From NCBI GenBank assembly GCA_002698965.1, contig PAAT01000054.1, positions 1-64,000 of the forward strand: a stretch of DNA of 64,000 nucleotides, in the 5' to 3' direction. The position numbers were made by a program, and so were the translations under genes. How positions within the stretch are numbered: position 1 is the first letter of the stretch; each line of letters begins with the position of its first letter. Shown here piece after piece: positions 34,529 to 43,927 of this stretch. Origin of the DNA: Rhodopirellula sp. Its GTDB lineage: Bacteria > Planctomycetota > Planctomycetia > Pirellulales > Pirellulaceae. The notes under the pieces are model-generated. The model was not told where the DNA came from, did not search any database, and saw nothing but the letters and a program-made list of their open reading frames with translations.

Positions 34529-37393
34529 ATGGCGACGATCGACGCGGAAACGACTGAGCCCGGCGTGCGGAAAACTGCGCAGAGTCAGATCTCGATTCGG
34601 GGTGCGCGAGTTAATAATCTCAAAAACATCAGCCTCGACATTCCTAGAAATCAGCTTGTGGTAATTACGGGCCCTAGCGGTTCCGGGAAGAGTTCCTTAG
34701 CTTTTGAGACTCTGTATGCCGAAGGTCAACGTCAATATATTGAGAGCCTGTCTGTCTACGCCAGGCAGTTTCTGAAGCAAATGGAACGTCCTGATGTCGA
34801 TATTATTGAGGGTCTTCAGCCAACGATTTGTATTGACCAAAGACAGGGTCTGCAAAATCCTCGTAGTACGGTTGCCACGGTCACAGAAATTTATGACCAC
34901 CTTAGACTTTTGATGGCCCGGCTCGGTGCGCCGGTCTGCTACGAATGTGGAGAGTCCATCCGTCAGCAATCTCACGAGCAAATTCAGGATGCTTTGATGG
35001 CGATGCCGGAAGGTACGAAATCGATGATCATGGCGCCTATGGTACGTGGACGTCGTGGCCAGCATAAGGACATTCTTGAACAGATTCGGAAAGTGGGTTT
35101 TGTGAGAGCACGCATTGATGGACAAGTTTACGATGTTGATTCATTTCCCGAATTAGCACCCCGTAAAGTACATCATATTGATGCAATTGTTGATCGGGTT
35201 ATTGTTCGTCCCGGAGTGCGTGCTCGTATTGGTGAGTCGATTAAACTTGCGTTGGAGTACGGTGAAGGTTTGATGATGCTCTGTTCCTATCATCCGTATG
35301 ATGAAGAGCAGGAAGTGGAGGGAGGAGAGTGGCGAGATACACTTTTCAGTGCTCGCTATTCATGCCCGCATTGCAATATCAGCTATGAAGAAGTTGAACC
35401 TCGCACATTTAGCTTCAACAGTCCATACGGCGCTTGCCCAGAATGTGATGGTCTTGGGCAGTTTCATCAATTTGATCCTGAACAGTTAGTACCGGATGTC
35501 GATTTAACCCTAGGGGAAGGCGCGATCGCCGTGTTTGAAGGAGCGACCCCTAAACGACTTCAAAAGTACGAAGAAACGCTGAACGAATTTTTGACGTCAA
35601 AGAAGATCGATCGTGATTTACCAATTGGTGAGTGGCCCACGCGAATCCAGAAACAATTCTTCTTTGGAGTTGGCCGTAAGTATCCCGGATTGGTGGGAAT
35701 GGTTGAGCAGGAGTTTGCTACGACCACTAGTAAACCTCGTCTGGAAGAACTCGAATCGTATCGTGACATTGTGGTTTGCAATCACTGTGAAGGCTCACGT
35801 TTACGACCTGAAGCCACTAGCGTAAAACTGGGGGGCGTTAATATCCATGAGATCGTGAAGCTATCGATCAATGAAGCTCGTGAATACTTTGCGTCTCTGG
35901 AATTCAATGATCAGGATGAGTTGGTTGGCAGGCCGGTGGTCAATGAGATCCTTCATCGCCTGCAGTTCCTCTCAAAAGTTGGAGTTGATTATCTGACGTT
36001 AGACCGATCGGCAGACACACTCAGCGGTGGCGAAATGCAGCGAGTGCGATTGGCGAGCAGTATTGGATCCGGATTGGTTGGTGTTTGCTATATTCTGGAT
36101 GAGCCATCGATTGGCTTACATCCTCGCGATAATGATCGGCTTATTCAGTCGTTAAGAGATCTGCAGCAACTTGGTAATACCGTCATCGTCGTTGAACATG
36201 ATGAAGCAACAATGCGTGAAGCGGATCGTATTATTGATGTTGGGCCGGGTGCTGGACAGAACGGTGGTGAGGTGATTGCCCAAGGGTCTCCCGATGAAGT
36301 ACAGGCAGATACGGCGTCAGTTACCGGACAATACCTGATAGGTGCTCGGCAAATCCTTGTCCCTGAAAAACGTCGTAAAGTGAAGGCTCGTAAACAGATA
36401 AGTCTGGCACGTGCCACCACGAATAACTTGCAAAGTGTCTCTATTAAAGTGCCTCTGGAGACTTTTGTTTGTATTACCGGAGTATCGGGATCAGGTAAGA
36501 GCTCTTTGATCAATGAAACGCTGGCTCGGGCTATCACGCGTCATCTGGGTAACAAGTGTCCCAAGCCAGGAGCTTTTGGTGAGCTGAAAGGTGTGGAGTA
36601 TATCGATAAGTTGGTTCAAATCACTCAGACTCCAATTGGGCGCACACCACGAAGTAATGCGGCCACTTACACGGGGGTGTTTGATGAGATCCGTAAGGTT
36701 TTTTCTCAAACACGAGATGCTAAACAGCGAGGTTATAAAGCAAATCGGTTTAGTTTTAATGTGAAGCAGGGACGATGTAGTAGCTGCGATGGGCAAGGTG
36801 TTCAAAAAATTGAAATGAATTTTTTGCCGGATATGTATGTGAAGTGTGATCAGTGTCATGGCGCACGATTTAATCGGGCCACTCTGCAGGTAAGGTACAA
36901 AGGTTTGACGATCGCCGATGTTTTGGACTTGTCCGTGAGTGAAGCTGTTGGATTCTTCGAAAACTTTCATAATATTCACAGGACCCTTCAAAGTCTTGAA
37001 GACGTCGGGCTAGGATATCTCAGACTCGGGCAGCCATCGACGACCTTGTCAGGCGGCGAAGCGCAGCGTGTGAAATTAGCGACTCAACTTGCAAGAGTAG
37101 ATACTGGTAATACGATGTATTTGTTAGACGAGCCAACAACCGGGTTGCATTTTGAAGATATTCAGCGACTTCTCAATGTTCTGGGACGCTTGGTGGATCG
37201 AGGTAATACGGTCGTCGTGATTGAACATAATCTGGATGTCGTCAAATGTGCCGACTGGATTATTGACCTTGGTCCTGAAGGTGGGACAGGCGGCGGACAA
37301 GTCATTGCGACAGGTTCTCCTGAAGATGTCGCCGGAAATGAAGCCAGTTATACCGGACAATGTTTACAAAGTGTCCTAACAGGAGGTAGCTAG
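34529..37393 (+). CDS. uvrA: Excinuclease ABC subunit A
   Basis: 954 residues. UvrA, the damage-sensing ATPase of nucleotide excision repair. Two ABC modules: Walker A GPSGSGKSS near the N-terminus and GVSGSGKSS in the second half; signatures TLSGGEMQRVRLAS and TLSGGEAQRVKLAT; Walker B YILDEPSIGLHPRD and YLLDEPTTGLHFED. The zinc-binding cysteines are in CYECGE, CPHCNISYEEVEPRTFSFN, CSSCDGQG and CDQCHG. The stop TAG shares its last base with the crcB start (TAGTG), so the two genes are tightly coupled. Confidence 0.97.
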   Translation: MATIDAETTEPGVRKTAQSQISIRGARVNNLKNISLDIPRNQLVVITGPSGSGKSSLAFETLYAEGQRQYIESLSVYARQFLKQMERPDVDIIEGLQPTICIDQRQGLQNPRSTVATVTEIYDHLRLLMARLGAPVCYECGESIRQQSHEQIQDALMAMPEGTKSMIMAPMVRGRRGQHKDILEQIRKVGFVRARIDGQVYDVDSFPELAPRKVHHIDAIVDRVIVRPGVRARIGESIKLALEYGEGLMMLCSYHPYDEEQEVEGGEWRDTLFSARYSCPHCNISYEEVEPRTFSFNSPYGACPECDGLGQFHQFDPEQLVPDVDLTLGEGAIAVFEGATPKRLQKYEETLNEFLTSKKIDRDLPIGEWPTRIQKQFFFGVGRKYPGLVGMVEQEFATTTSKPRLEELESYRDIVVCNHCEGSRLRPEATSVKLGGVNIHEIVKLSINEAREYFASLEFNDQDELVGRPVVNEILHRLQFLSKVGVDYLTLDRSADTLSGGEMQRVRLASSIGSGLVGVCYILDEPSIGLHPRDNDRLIQSLRDLQQLGNTVIVVEHDEATMREADRIIDVGPGAGQNGGEVIAQGSPDEVQADTASVTGQYLIGARQILVPEKRRKVKARKQISLARATTNNLQSVSIKVPLETFVCITGVSGSGKSSLINETLARAITRHLGNKCPKPGAFGELKGVEYIDKLVQITQTPIGRTPRSNAATYTGVFDEIRKVFSQTRDAKQRGYKANRFSFNVKQGRCSSCDGQGVQKIEMNFLPDMYVKCDQCHGARFNRATLQVRYKGLTIADVLDLSVSEAVGFFENFHNIHRTLQSLEDVGLGYLRLGQPSTTLSGGEAQRVKLATQLARVDTGNTMYLLDEPTTGLHFEDIQRLLNVLGRLVDRGNTVVVIEHNLDVVKCADWIIDLGPEGGTGGGQVIATGSPEDVAGNEASYTGQCLQSVLTGGS

Positions 37394-37782
37394 TGAAGGC
37401 AATTTTATTTGTTGCATTAGGAGGTATGGTAGGAGCCGTTCTAAGATATTTGGGGGGTACTGCCGCTGGAAAAGTGATGGGTGACGGTTTCGCTTATGGC
37501 ACGCTATTAGTGAATGTCGTGGGCTGTCTGGTCATTGGATTTCTCGCTGGTTGGGGGTTCACCGCGCTGGAGGAGAACCCTAACGCCCGTCTTTTTGTTG
37601 TTACCGGTATGTTGGGCTCACTGACAACATTTTCGACTTTTGGTTGGGAAACAGTGCAATACCTGCAAGATGGCCGCTGGCAGATTGCATTTGTCAATAT
37701 TGCGTTGAATTTAGCGATTGGGCTGGTGGCAGTTCTAGGTGGTTTTAGTGCCGGCCAAGCATTACTTGCTAAGGCAATTTAG
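37393..37782 (+). CDS. crcB: Fluoride channel CrcB/FluC
   Basis: 129 residues, standard size, starting at the GTG 37393 with AGGAGGTAG upstream inside uvrA. Four membrane helices: GGMVGAVLRYLGG (first), GTLLVNVVGCLVIGFLAGW (with the Asn of the pore), GMLGSLTTFSTFGWET (the conserved fluoride-coordinating TFST) and a final helix. The protein exports fluoride as a dimer. No fluoride riboswitch is seen upstream, as expected since it is read through from uvrA. Confidence 0.95.
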   Translation: MKAILFVALGGMVGAVLRYLGGTAAGKVMGDGFAYGTLLVNVVGCLVIGFLAGWGFTALEENPNARLFVVTGMLGSLTTFSTFGWETVQYLQDGRWQIAFVNIALNLAIGLVAVLGGFSAGQALLAKAI

Positions 37783-37839
37783 AACCAAAAACAGTCAGAT
37801 TATAGTGATTCTGACGGTTATCGCTACATCGACGCTTGC

Positions 37840-37866
37840 ATGAATCCAATGCTTGCAATAATCTAA
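37840..37866 (+). promoter_or_regulatory. Possible leader peptide before ilvB
   Basis: An 8-codon frame reads MNPMLAII and stops at TAA, with Leu and two Ile codons just before the stop. It lies 16 nt upstream of the structured leader and 160 nt upstream of ilvB. There is no clear ribosome site, so its translation is not supported. The composition fits a branched-chain amino-acid sensor peptide. Confidence 0.35.
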
Positions 37867-37881
37867 ACTGATTGAGACACT

Positions 37882-37958
37882 CATGAGCCCTTCGCTAGGG
37901 GGAATACCCTAAGAATCGGGGCAAACGGTGTTTTGCCTGCACTGCGAGAGGGCTCGTG
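37882..37958 (+). ncRNA. Predicted structured leader (three-way junction) of ilvB
   Basis: CATGAGCCCTTCGC (37882-37895) pairs with 37944-37958, giving 14 base pairs including one G-T wobble and with one bulged G (37948). Enclosed are two hairpins: TAGGG/CCCTA (37896-37900, 37907-37911) and GGCAAA/TTTGCC (37920-37925, 37932-37937). The fold is not followed by a T-run. No known riboswitch class matches by eye. Confidence 0.5.
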
Positions 37959-38025
37959 GGTAATAATTGAAAGAAGAAATACCTGACGTTTATATTCGTT
38001 TCCATTGAGGAGACAGGAGTAGAAA

Positions 38026-39795
38026 ATGGCAACCATAGATAAGGCTTCCGAAACGGACTTTATGGCAGGCGCTGACATCCTTGTCGAAGCTCTGATTCGT
38101 AACGGCGCCGAAGTCGTCTTTGCCTACCCTGGTGGGTGTAGTATGCCTTTACATCAGGCATTGTTACGCAACGAGGACAAAATTCGTACAATTCTACCCC
38201 GCCACGAACAAGGCGGTGGTTTCGCGGCTCAAGGTGTCTCACGTACGACCGGTGTTCCCGGCGTTTGTATTGCCACCAGTGGTCCCGGTGCTACAAATCT
38301 TGTAACTGCGATTGCTGACGCCAAACTGGATAGTATTCCAATGATTGCGATTACAGCTCAGGTTCCGACGCCAGTTATCGGCTCTGATGCTTTTCAGGAA
38401 ACTCCGATGGTGGAAGTCTGTCGTGGTATTACGAAACATCACTATCTGGTCACGGATGTAAACGATTTGGTCCGTGTCGTGAAAGAAGCGTTTCACATTG
38501 CAACAACAGGTCGTCCTGGTCCTGTTCTAATAGATATTCCGAAAGACATCCAGTTGTCACAATGTACTGTTGACTGGGATGCGGACATGAATCTTCCAGG
38601 TTATCGTTTTGGTGTGATTGATGAGCCGCCAGCCGAGCAACTGAATCAGGTGGCGGCCGCCATCAAGCATGCTAAACGTCCATTGATTTATGCTGGTGGT
38701 GGTATTATTACCGGCGAAGCGACGAATGAGCTTCGTGAGCTGATCGCCAAAACTGAAATTCCAACCACGATGACCGTGATGGGCTTAGGGGTCTTGCCGG
38801 CAACCGATCCACTTTGCATGGACATGCTTGGAATGCATGGATCCATCTATGCGAACTGGGCCGTACGAGATTGCGACTTGTTGATTGGCCTTGGTGTTCG
38901 TTTTGATGACCGCGTAACCGGGAAGCTTGAAAAATTTGCCCGGAATGCAAAGATTGTCCACATCGATATTGATCCATCGGAACTCAATAAAAACAAACCG
39001 GCTCACATTCCAATTGTGAGTGATGTCAAGATTGCACTACAGCGTTTGCTTCCACTTGTGGAGCATAAAGACGATATTGATGAATGGCGAGCTCAGTGCC
39101 GTGCTTGGAAGCAGGAGAATCCGTTGACTTACGATCATTCATTTGATGGTATCCTGCAACAGCATGCGATCGCTGAATTGTCACGTATCACACAGGAACG
39201 TGACACGGTGATTACCGTAGGTGTAGGGCAGCATCAAATGTGGGCTGCTCAGTTTTATCAGTTCAATAAACCTCGAACCTGGTTGTCCAGTTCCGGATTG
39301 GGAACCATGGGTTTTGGTTTGCCGGCGGCGATGGGAGTTCAGGCCGCTCATCCCGAGAAGCTCGTTATCGATATCGACGGCGACGGAAGTTTCCAGATGA
39401 ATATTCAGGAACTTGCCACTTGTAAATGTGAAAACCTCCCTGTGAAAGTATTGCTATTAAACAATCAACACCTCGGTATGGTTGTTCAGTGGGAAGATCG
39501 CTTCATGGAAGGTCGTCGAGCTCATACTTATCTAGGTCCCATCGACGATGATGAAGCGCGTGGTAAAGGTACGAGCGCCTATGCCGTTGAACGTTATCCC
39601 GACTTTGTTCAGATCGCCAAAGGCTACGGATGTGGAGCAGCTTCCGTCTCACGTAAAGAAGATCTGGAAGCGGCATTGTTGGAAATGATCGAGTACGATG
39701 GTCCCTTTGTACTTGACGTTGAAGTTCCCTATCAGGAACACGTTTTGCCAATGATTCCCTCCGGCGGTAGCGTGGATGATATGATTACTCAATAG
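38026..39795 (+). CDS. ilvB: Acetolactate synthase large subunit
   Basis: 589 residues. Catalyses the first shared step of Val, Leu and Ile synthesis, using thiamine diphosphate and FAD. The active-site Glu is in [13 protein letters not shown]; the cofactor-binding motif is [36 protein letters not shown]. The N-terminal [12 protein letters not shown] and the MGMLG-like [12 protein letters not shown] also fit. Unlike in most bacteria, no ilvN regulatory subunit follows; the next gene is a symporter after a terminator. GGAGACAGGAG is the ribosome site, and a structured leader precedes. Confidence 0.94.
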   Translation: MATIDKASETDFMAGADILVEALIRNGAEVVFAYPGGCSMPLHQALLRNEDKIRTILPRHEQGGGFAAQGVSRTTGVPGVCIATSGPGATNLVTAIADAKLDSIPMIAITAQVPTPVIGSDAFQETPMVEVCRGITKHHYLVTDVNDLVRVVKEAFHIATTGRPGPVLIDIPKDIQLSQCTVDWDADMNLPGYRFGVIDEPPAEQLNQVAAAIKHAKRPLIYAGGGIITGEATNELRELIAKTEIPTTMTVMGLGVLPATDPLCMDMLGMHGSIYANWAVRDCDLLIGLGVRFDDRVTGKLEKFARNAKIVHIDIDPSELNKNKPAHIPIVSDVKIALQRLLPLVEHKDDIDEWRAQCRAWKQENPLTYDHSFDGILQQHAIAELSRITQERDTVITVGVGQHQMWAAQFYQFNKPRTWLSSSGLGTMGFGLPAAMGVQAAHPEKLVIDIDGDGSFQMNIQELATCKCENLPVKVLLLNNQHLGMVVQWEDRFMEGRRAHTYLGPIDDDEARGKGTSAYAVERYPDFVQIAKGYGCGAASVSRKEDLEAALLEMIEYDGPFVLDVEVPYQEHVLPMIPSGGSVDDMITQ

Positions 39796-39816
39796 TCAGT
39801 GATCAATGTTAAATCG

Positions 39817-39845
39817 AAACCCGGTCCTGGTGGCCGGGTTTTTTT
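39817..39845 (+). terminator. Intrinsic terminator of ilvB
   Basis: AAACCCGG (39817-39824) pairs with CCGGGTTT (39834-39841) around a 9-base loop and runs into T (39839-39845). It lies 22 nt after the ilvB stop and just before the next gene. Confidence 0.88.
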
Positions 39846-39860
39846 ATCGGGTAACCAGAA

Positions 39861-41354
39861 ATGACGGAACCAAAAAAAACGAAACTTGCACTGCATTGGC
39901 AGATTCTTCTCGGTATGGTTGCCGGTGGCTTGATAGGTGTTCTGCTGAATCTTACCGCTCGAGAGCATTTTGTCACTCTTGAAGGAAATGTGGCCGGATC
40001 GTTTACTCGCGTGGAGCTACAGGACATCAACTCGATGGCTTTGCTTACGACTTATACCGGTACTGAAAAGACGCAACATTTTGTCATCGGGAAATCACCA
40101 GCTTATCCTGATATTTCACACTCAGATATGGATTCCTTTCGTAAAGATCAGCCGGAACTATATCGGATGTTTCAGGAACACGGACGAAGTTGGGCACGTT
40201 GGGTGAGTGATTGGACGGACCGGTTAGGTGACCTTTTTCTGCGGATGTTAAAGATGGTGGCGATTCCTTTGATCGTGTGCTCCTTGACGACGGGCGTGCT
40301 TGGATTGGGGAAAGCGGAACGTATTGGCAAGATGTTTAGTCGTACGATGTTCTATTATCTGTGCACCAGCTTTTTAGCCATTGTCACGGGACTTCTGTTT
40401 GTGAATGTCATTCAGCCGGGCGAACGTTCAGAATCGGCCATGACGGTGGCTACTGATACGGTTATCAAGTCAGCCGAACCAGTATCAGTCATGTTGTTTT
40501 CACAACTTGAAAAAATGGTACCCACTAATCCGTTGCAGGCCCTGGCTGAAGGCGACTTCTTGTCCATTATCAGCTTCACACTCATGTTCGCCCTGTGTGC
40601 ATTACTCGTGGGCGGTAAGACGCTTACGACGATTCGCGACGTAGCGGAAGCTGGCTTTGAAGTCATGATGAAGATGACGATGGCGGTCATTGCATTAGCG
40701 CCATTTGGTGTCGCCTTTCTGATGCTCAATGCAACGGCATTAAATGGTACCGATGTATTTGCTCCCTTGGCATGGTACATGTTAACGGTCTTGTTGGCAT
40801 TGCTGTTTCATGCTTGTGTGACTTTGCCTGTCATTCTAAAGTTTGTTGGTAAACGAAATCCCTTGGAATTTGCGCGTGCAATGAGTCCGGCACTGCTGAC
40901 GGCGTTTAGTTCGGCATCTAGCAATGGTACTTTGCCTTTGACAATGGCCAGTGTTGAAAAACGGGCACAAGTTAGTAATCAAACCAGTTCGTTTGTATTG
41001 CCATTAGGAGCAACGATTAACATGGATGGTACAGCCCTTTATGAAGCAGTCGCCGTATTGTTTATTGCTCAGCATACGATGAATGAACCTCTTTCAATAG
41101 GGCTCCAAATTACGGTGGCATTAACGGCCCTGCTGGTCAGTATTGGGGCAGCGGGAATTCCACATGCCGGACTGGTGATGATGGTCATTGTGTTACAGGC
41201 AGTGGGATTACCGCTGGAGATGCAGGGATTGATTTTAGCCGTTGACCGAGTACTGGATATGTTCCGCACTAGTGTGAATGTATGGAGTGACTCTTGTGGA
41301 TGTGCGATTATTGATCGTTTTACTGAGTCGGGATCTGGTCCTGTTGAGGTTTAG
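39861..41354 (+). CDS. Dicarboxylate/amino-acid:cation symporter (DAACS)
   Basis: 497 residues. The family imports glutamate, aspartate or dicarboxylates with sodium or protons. Its diagnostic region is complete: AFSSASSNGTLPLTMASVEK with the serine-rich hairpin, then GATINMDGTALYEAVAVLFIAQ and, near the end, DRVLDMFRTSVNVWSDSCG. Between TM1 and TM2 there is an extra region of about 75 residues (from LTAREHF to DWTDRLGD) that the shorter members lack. Substrate is not assignable. The last codons overlap the stop of the convergent kelch gene. Confidence 0.93.
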   Translation: MTEPKKTKLALHWQILLGMVAGGLIGVLLNLTAREHFVTLEGNVAGSFTRVELQDINSMALLTTYTGTEKTQHFVIGKSPAYPDISHSDMDSFRKDQPELYRMFQEHGRSWARWVSDWTDRLGDLFLRMLKMVAIPLIVCSLTTGVLGLGKAERIGKMFSRTMFYYLCTSFLAIVTGLLFVNVIQPGERSESAMTVATDTVIKSAEPVSVMLFSQLEKMVPTNPLQALAEGDFLSIISFTLMFALCALLVGGKTLTTIRDVAEAGFEVMMKMTMAVIALAPFGVAFLMLNATALNGTDVFAPLAWYMLTVLLALLFHACVTLPVILKFVGKRNPLEFARAMSPALLTAFSSASSNGTLPLTMASVEKRAQVSNQTSSFVLPLGATINMDGTALYEAVAVLFIAQHTMNEPLSIGLQITVALTALLVSIGAAGIPHAGLVMMVIVLQAVGLPLEMQGLILAVDRVLDMFRTSVNVWSDSCGCAIIDRFTESGSGPVEV

Positions 41355-42499
41355 AACCTCACCATAAATACTCGACGCGAGCGAACGCGTGGACGGACTT
41401 CGCCACAGACAATGACAGGTTGACCGTGCCAGTTTGTGATATTGGTGACCACGGGAGGCCAAGTGCCTGCATGAGGATTGTCTGCGGGATTATCCCCGAC
41501 GTCTTTGGGGAAATCATTTGCTTTACTCCAGGAGTCCCTTTGTGGATTGTATGCAAGTACACCGGTAGGAAAGCCCGGGTGCTTGTCTTTAAGTAGGTCT
41601 GTTTGAGAGGCTAACTCTCCGTGGTCACCTGAAACCACAAGCAGGGCGTTATTAGTTGTAATCGCTGGTGTTGGTGCTGCAACAGCAGGACGTGGTAGCG
41701 TTGCCGTCTTTCTCCATTGGCGGGTCTGGAGGTCATAAGCGAAACCATCTTTCAGGTATTGTCGGCTTAATGATCCATCTTCGTTCTTTACTAAGTCTGT
41801 GCCTGAGAACAGACAGATGGTATTGTGGATAACCCCGGCAACAGCCAGCATTCTTGGAGCACCTGGCCAGGGTGGCAGTTCTTCCCATTGGAAATCTTTA
41901 GAGGTGGTAGTCAGGTCCAGTTTCCAAAAGACCTGAGCCGGACGTTCAGAGGTTGGTTTGTGCAATCCGCCAAGTACGTAAACAATTCCCTCATGGATGA
42001 CCCCTGTCGTATTTGCTAATGGGGCTGGAAGCGATGGCAACTTTGAAATTCGTATTCCATTCTTTGTAAGTGTCAGAATAAAACAGTCAGCGATATGCTC
42101 TTTGCTGTCTCCTCCACCGATACAAAGCACACCGTGTGGAATCTTTAAAGCAAGCGACCGATCACTTTTGGCAAGGTTAAAGGAGAGCCCATATGCCAGA
42201 GGGCGAGGCAATTTGCTTTTGGACTTTCGCCATTCACCATTGGGGGTATCCAGGATGAAAATGGTGTCATACCAAACTTTACCCGTTTCCCAACGAGGCT
42301 TGTGGGGGAAATTAGCCCCGCCTGCGACAATTAGACTACCACCGGAAACACCGACATAGGGTGCGGCAAATCCTTCGGCATCGGCGATCGGAGGGAGCTC
42401 GTGGAATGTCTGGGCTGTCGCCAAACCCGGGATACAAAGGAAAATTAGGGCATGAAGAACGAATGCTATTTGTTGTGAGTGTTGATTGGAGTAGTTCAC
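41351..42499 (-). CDS. Exported kelch-repeat protein, NanM-like
   Basis: 382 residues with signal peptide (ALIFLCIPGLATAQ). The start of the mature part, FHELPPIADAEGFAAPYVGVSGGSLIVAGGANFP, matches the cyclically permuted mutarotase / N-acetylneuraminate epimerase (NanM-like) family. Kelch blades with paired Gly and spaced aromatic residues continue to the end (YVLGGLHKPTSE, LLVVSGDHGELAS). It is likely a six-bladed periplasmic sugar-binding or epimerase protein. The stop TAA overlaps the convergent symporter stop by 3 nt (TTAG). Confidence 0.8.
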   Translation of the reverse strand: MNYSNQHSQQIAFVLHALIFLCIPGLATAQTFHELPPIADAEGFAAPYVGVSGGSLIVAGGANFPHKPRWETGKVWYDTIFILDTPNGEWRKSKSKLPRPLAYGLSFNLAKSDRSLALKIPHGVLCIGGGDSKEHIADCFILTLTKNGIRISKLPSLPAPLANTTGVIHEGIVYVLGGLHKPTSERPAQVFWKLDLTTTSKDFQWEELPPWPGAPRMLAVAGVIHNTICLFSGTDLVKNEDGSLSRQYLKDGFAYDLQTRQWRKTATLPRPAVAAPTPAITTNNALLVVSGDHGELASQTDLLKDKHPGFPTGVLAYNPQRDSWSKANDFPKDVGDNPADNPHAGTWPPVVTNITNWHGQPVIVCGEVRPRVRSRRVFMVRF

Positions 42500-42641
42500 A
42501 GTGGCGTTTCTTTTTGACGGGAAGACTGCGGTAAAAACTGCTGCATTGTTGGTTTAAGTTAGGAGAGCCAAACATTGGACTCAGGTAATTGGTTTATCAG
42601 CGAGGGCTAATTCCCGGTTTGTTTTTGATGCTGTAAGCGAA

Positions 42642-42677
42642 AAGCTCCTTCACCACCTGACGGTCATGAAGGAGCTT
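42642..42677 (-). terminator. Terminator of the sugar dehydrogenase operon
   Basis: AAGCTCCTTCA (42642-42652) and TGAAGGAGCTT (42667-42677) pair perfectly around a 14-base loop; on the minus strand the stem is followed by TTTC. It begins 23 nt past the stop at 42700. Confidence 0.8.
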
Positions 42678-42699
42678 AGACTAGAAGGCGATTGTGAAT

Positions 42700-43899
42700 C
42701 TAATTCTTTTTGAACTTAAAGATCTCACCACCTCGCAACTGAGTTGTAAAGTAAACTTCACCGTCCTGATCTTCGCCAAAGGTGATGATGGGAATGTTTT
42801 CACCCGCGGCAGATTTATTTGGAATTTCATGATTTGCAATGATTTTACCAGTCTTGTAATCATGCTCCAGTGCCCAAATACGTCCTGAAACGTAGTCAGC
42901 ATAGACGTACATTCCATTAAGCTGAGGGGCAGCTAAACCGCGATATATAACGCCACCGGTGATGGACTTACCGGTTTCGTGATCGTATTCAAAGATTGGA
43001 TCGATCAGATCAGCCCGAGGACCAGAGCCTTTTTCACCAGATTCAGTGACGTAGGGATGATTACCTTCGCGAAGATTCCAACCGTAATTTCCCCCTCGTT
43101 TCACGATGTTGATCTCTTCCCACAGCTTTTGGCCAACATCAGCGGCATAGAATGTACCTGTGAGTCGGTCAAATGAAAGTCGCCATACATTTCGAAAACC
43201 GTAAGCGTAAATTTCCGGTTTAGCACCTTTGGTTTTTACGAAAGGATTGGACTTAGGCACGGCATAGTTTTTACCTTCGTCTTTGTGATCCACGTCGATC
43301 CGCAGAATACTACCATTGAGCGTGCTCAGATTTTGACCATTTTTCATAGGGTCACCACCTTTGCCGCCATCGCCTAGGGCGATGTAAAGGTATCCATCGG
43401 GACCGAAAGCCAAGGTTCCACCATTGTGGTTCCAGAATGGCTGAGGGATACGAATTAATTCTTCTTCGTAAGTTGGGTCCGCTTTATTGGGATCGTCTTT
43501 GGAGACGCGGAAGCGACTGACTACAGATGTATGCTCCGCATCAGCAGTAGTGTAGAAAAGGAAGAATTCACCAGTTTCCTTGTAATTAGGATGCATAGCG
43601 AAGCCTAATAGGCCTTCTTCGTTTTCTTTGTCTTTATAAGTAACCAACTCTTCGTGATCGAAGAAAACCGATGATTCTTCCACTTCCGAGTTCTTCTCGA
43701 AAATGTGAACCGAGCCAAGTTGGGAAGCTACAAAGATTCGATTACTGCCATCACCAGCGTGCGTTATCACGATGGGGCGTGCAATTCGAAGATTAGGAAA
43801 TGCAGATTCAATCGACACCCCTAGCTCAGCAGCGCTGACAGCAATCGTGGAAAACATCATGGCCACGATTGCAAGAGATTTCATAGTAAGACTACGCAT
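42700..43899 (-). CDS. PQQ-dependent sugar dehydrogenase-like protein
   Basis: 399 residues from the ATG at 43899, which has AAGAAGG 9 nt upstream. N-terminal signal (SLAIVAMMFSTIAVSAAE). It belongs to the soluble glucose/sorbosone dehydrogenase propeller family: LLGFAMHPNYKETGEFFLFYT, HNGGTLAFGPDGYLYIALGDGGKGGDP, IYAYGFRNVWRLSFDRLTGTFYAADVGQKLWEEIN and GGNYGWNLREG are family signatures. It is exported and should bind PQQ and calcium if active. It lies 28 nt downstream of the FKBP gene, so the two form an operon. Confidence 0.9.
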   Translation of the reverse strand: MRSLTMKSLAIVAMMFSTIAVSAAELGVSIESAFPNLRIARPIVITHAGDGSNRIFVASQLGSVHIFEKNSEVEESSVFFDHEELVTYKDKENEEGLLGFAMHPNYKETGEFFLFYTTADAEHTSVVSRFRVSKDDPNKADPTYEEELIRIPQPFWNHNGGTLAFGPDGYLYIALGDGGKGGDPMKNGQNLSTLNGSILRIDVDHKDEGKNYAVPKSNPFVKTKGAKPEIYAYGFRNVWRLSFDRLTGTFYAADVGQKLWEEINIVKRGGNYGWNLREGNHPYVTESGEKGSGPRADLIDPIFEYDHETGKSITGGVIYRGLAAPQLNGMYVYADYVSGRIWALEHDYKTGKIIANHEIPNKSAAGENIPIITFGEDQDGEVYFTTQLRGGEIFKFKKN

Positions 43900-43927
43900 T
43901 GAAGTATATCCTTCTTAATAAACGTGA

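Noticed and set aside
37783-38025. Fluoride riboswitch or T-box
   Set aside because: Neither the fluoride motif nor the T-box consensus can be found; the fold is different and precedes ilvB rather than crcB.
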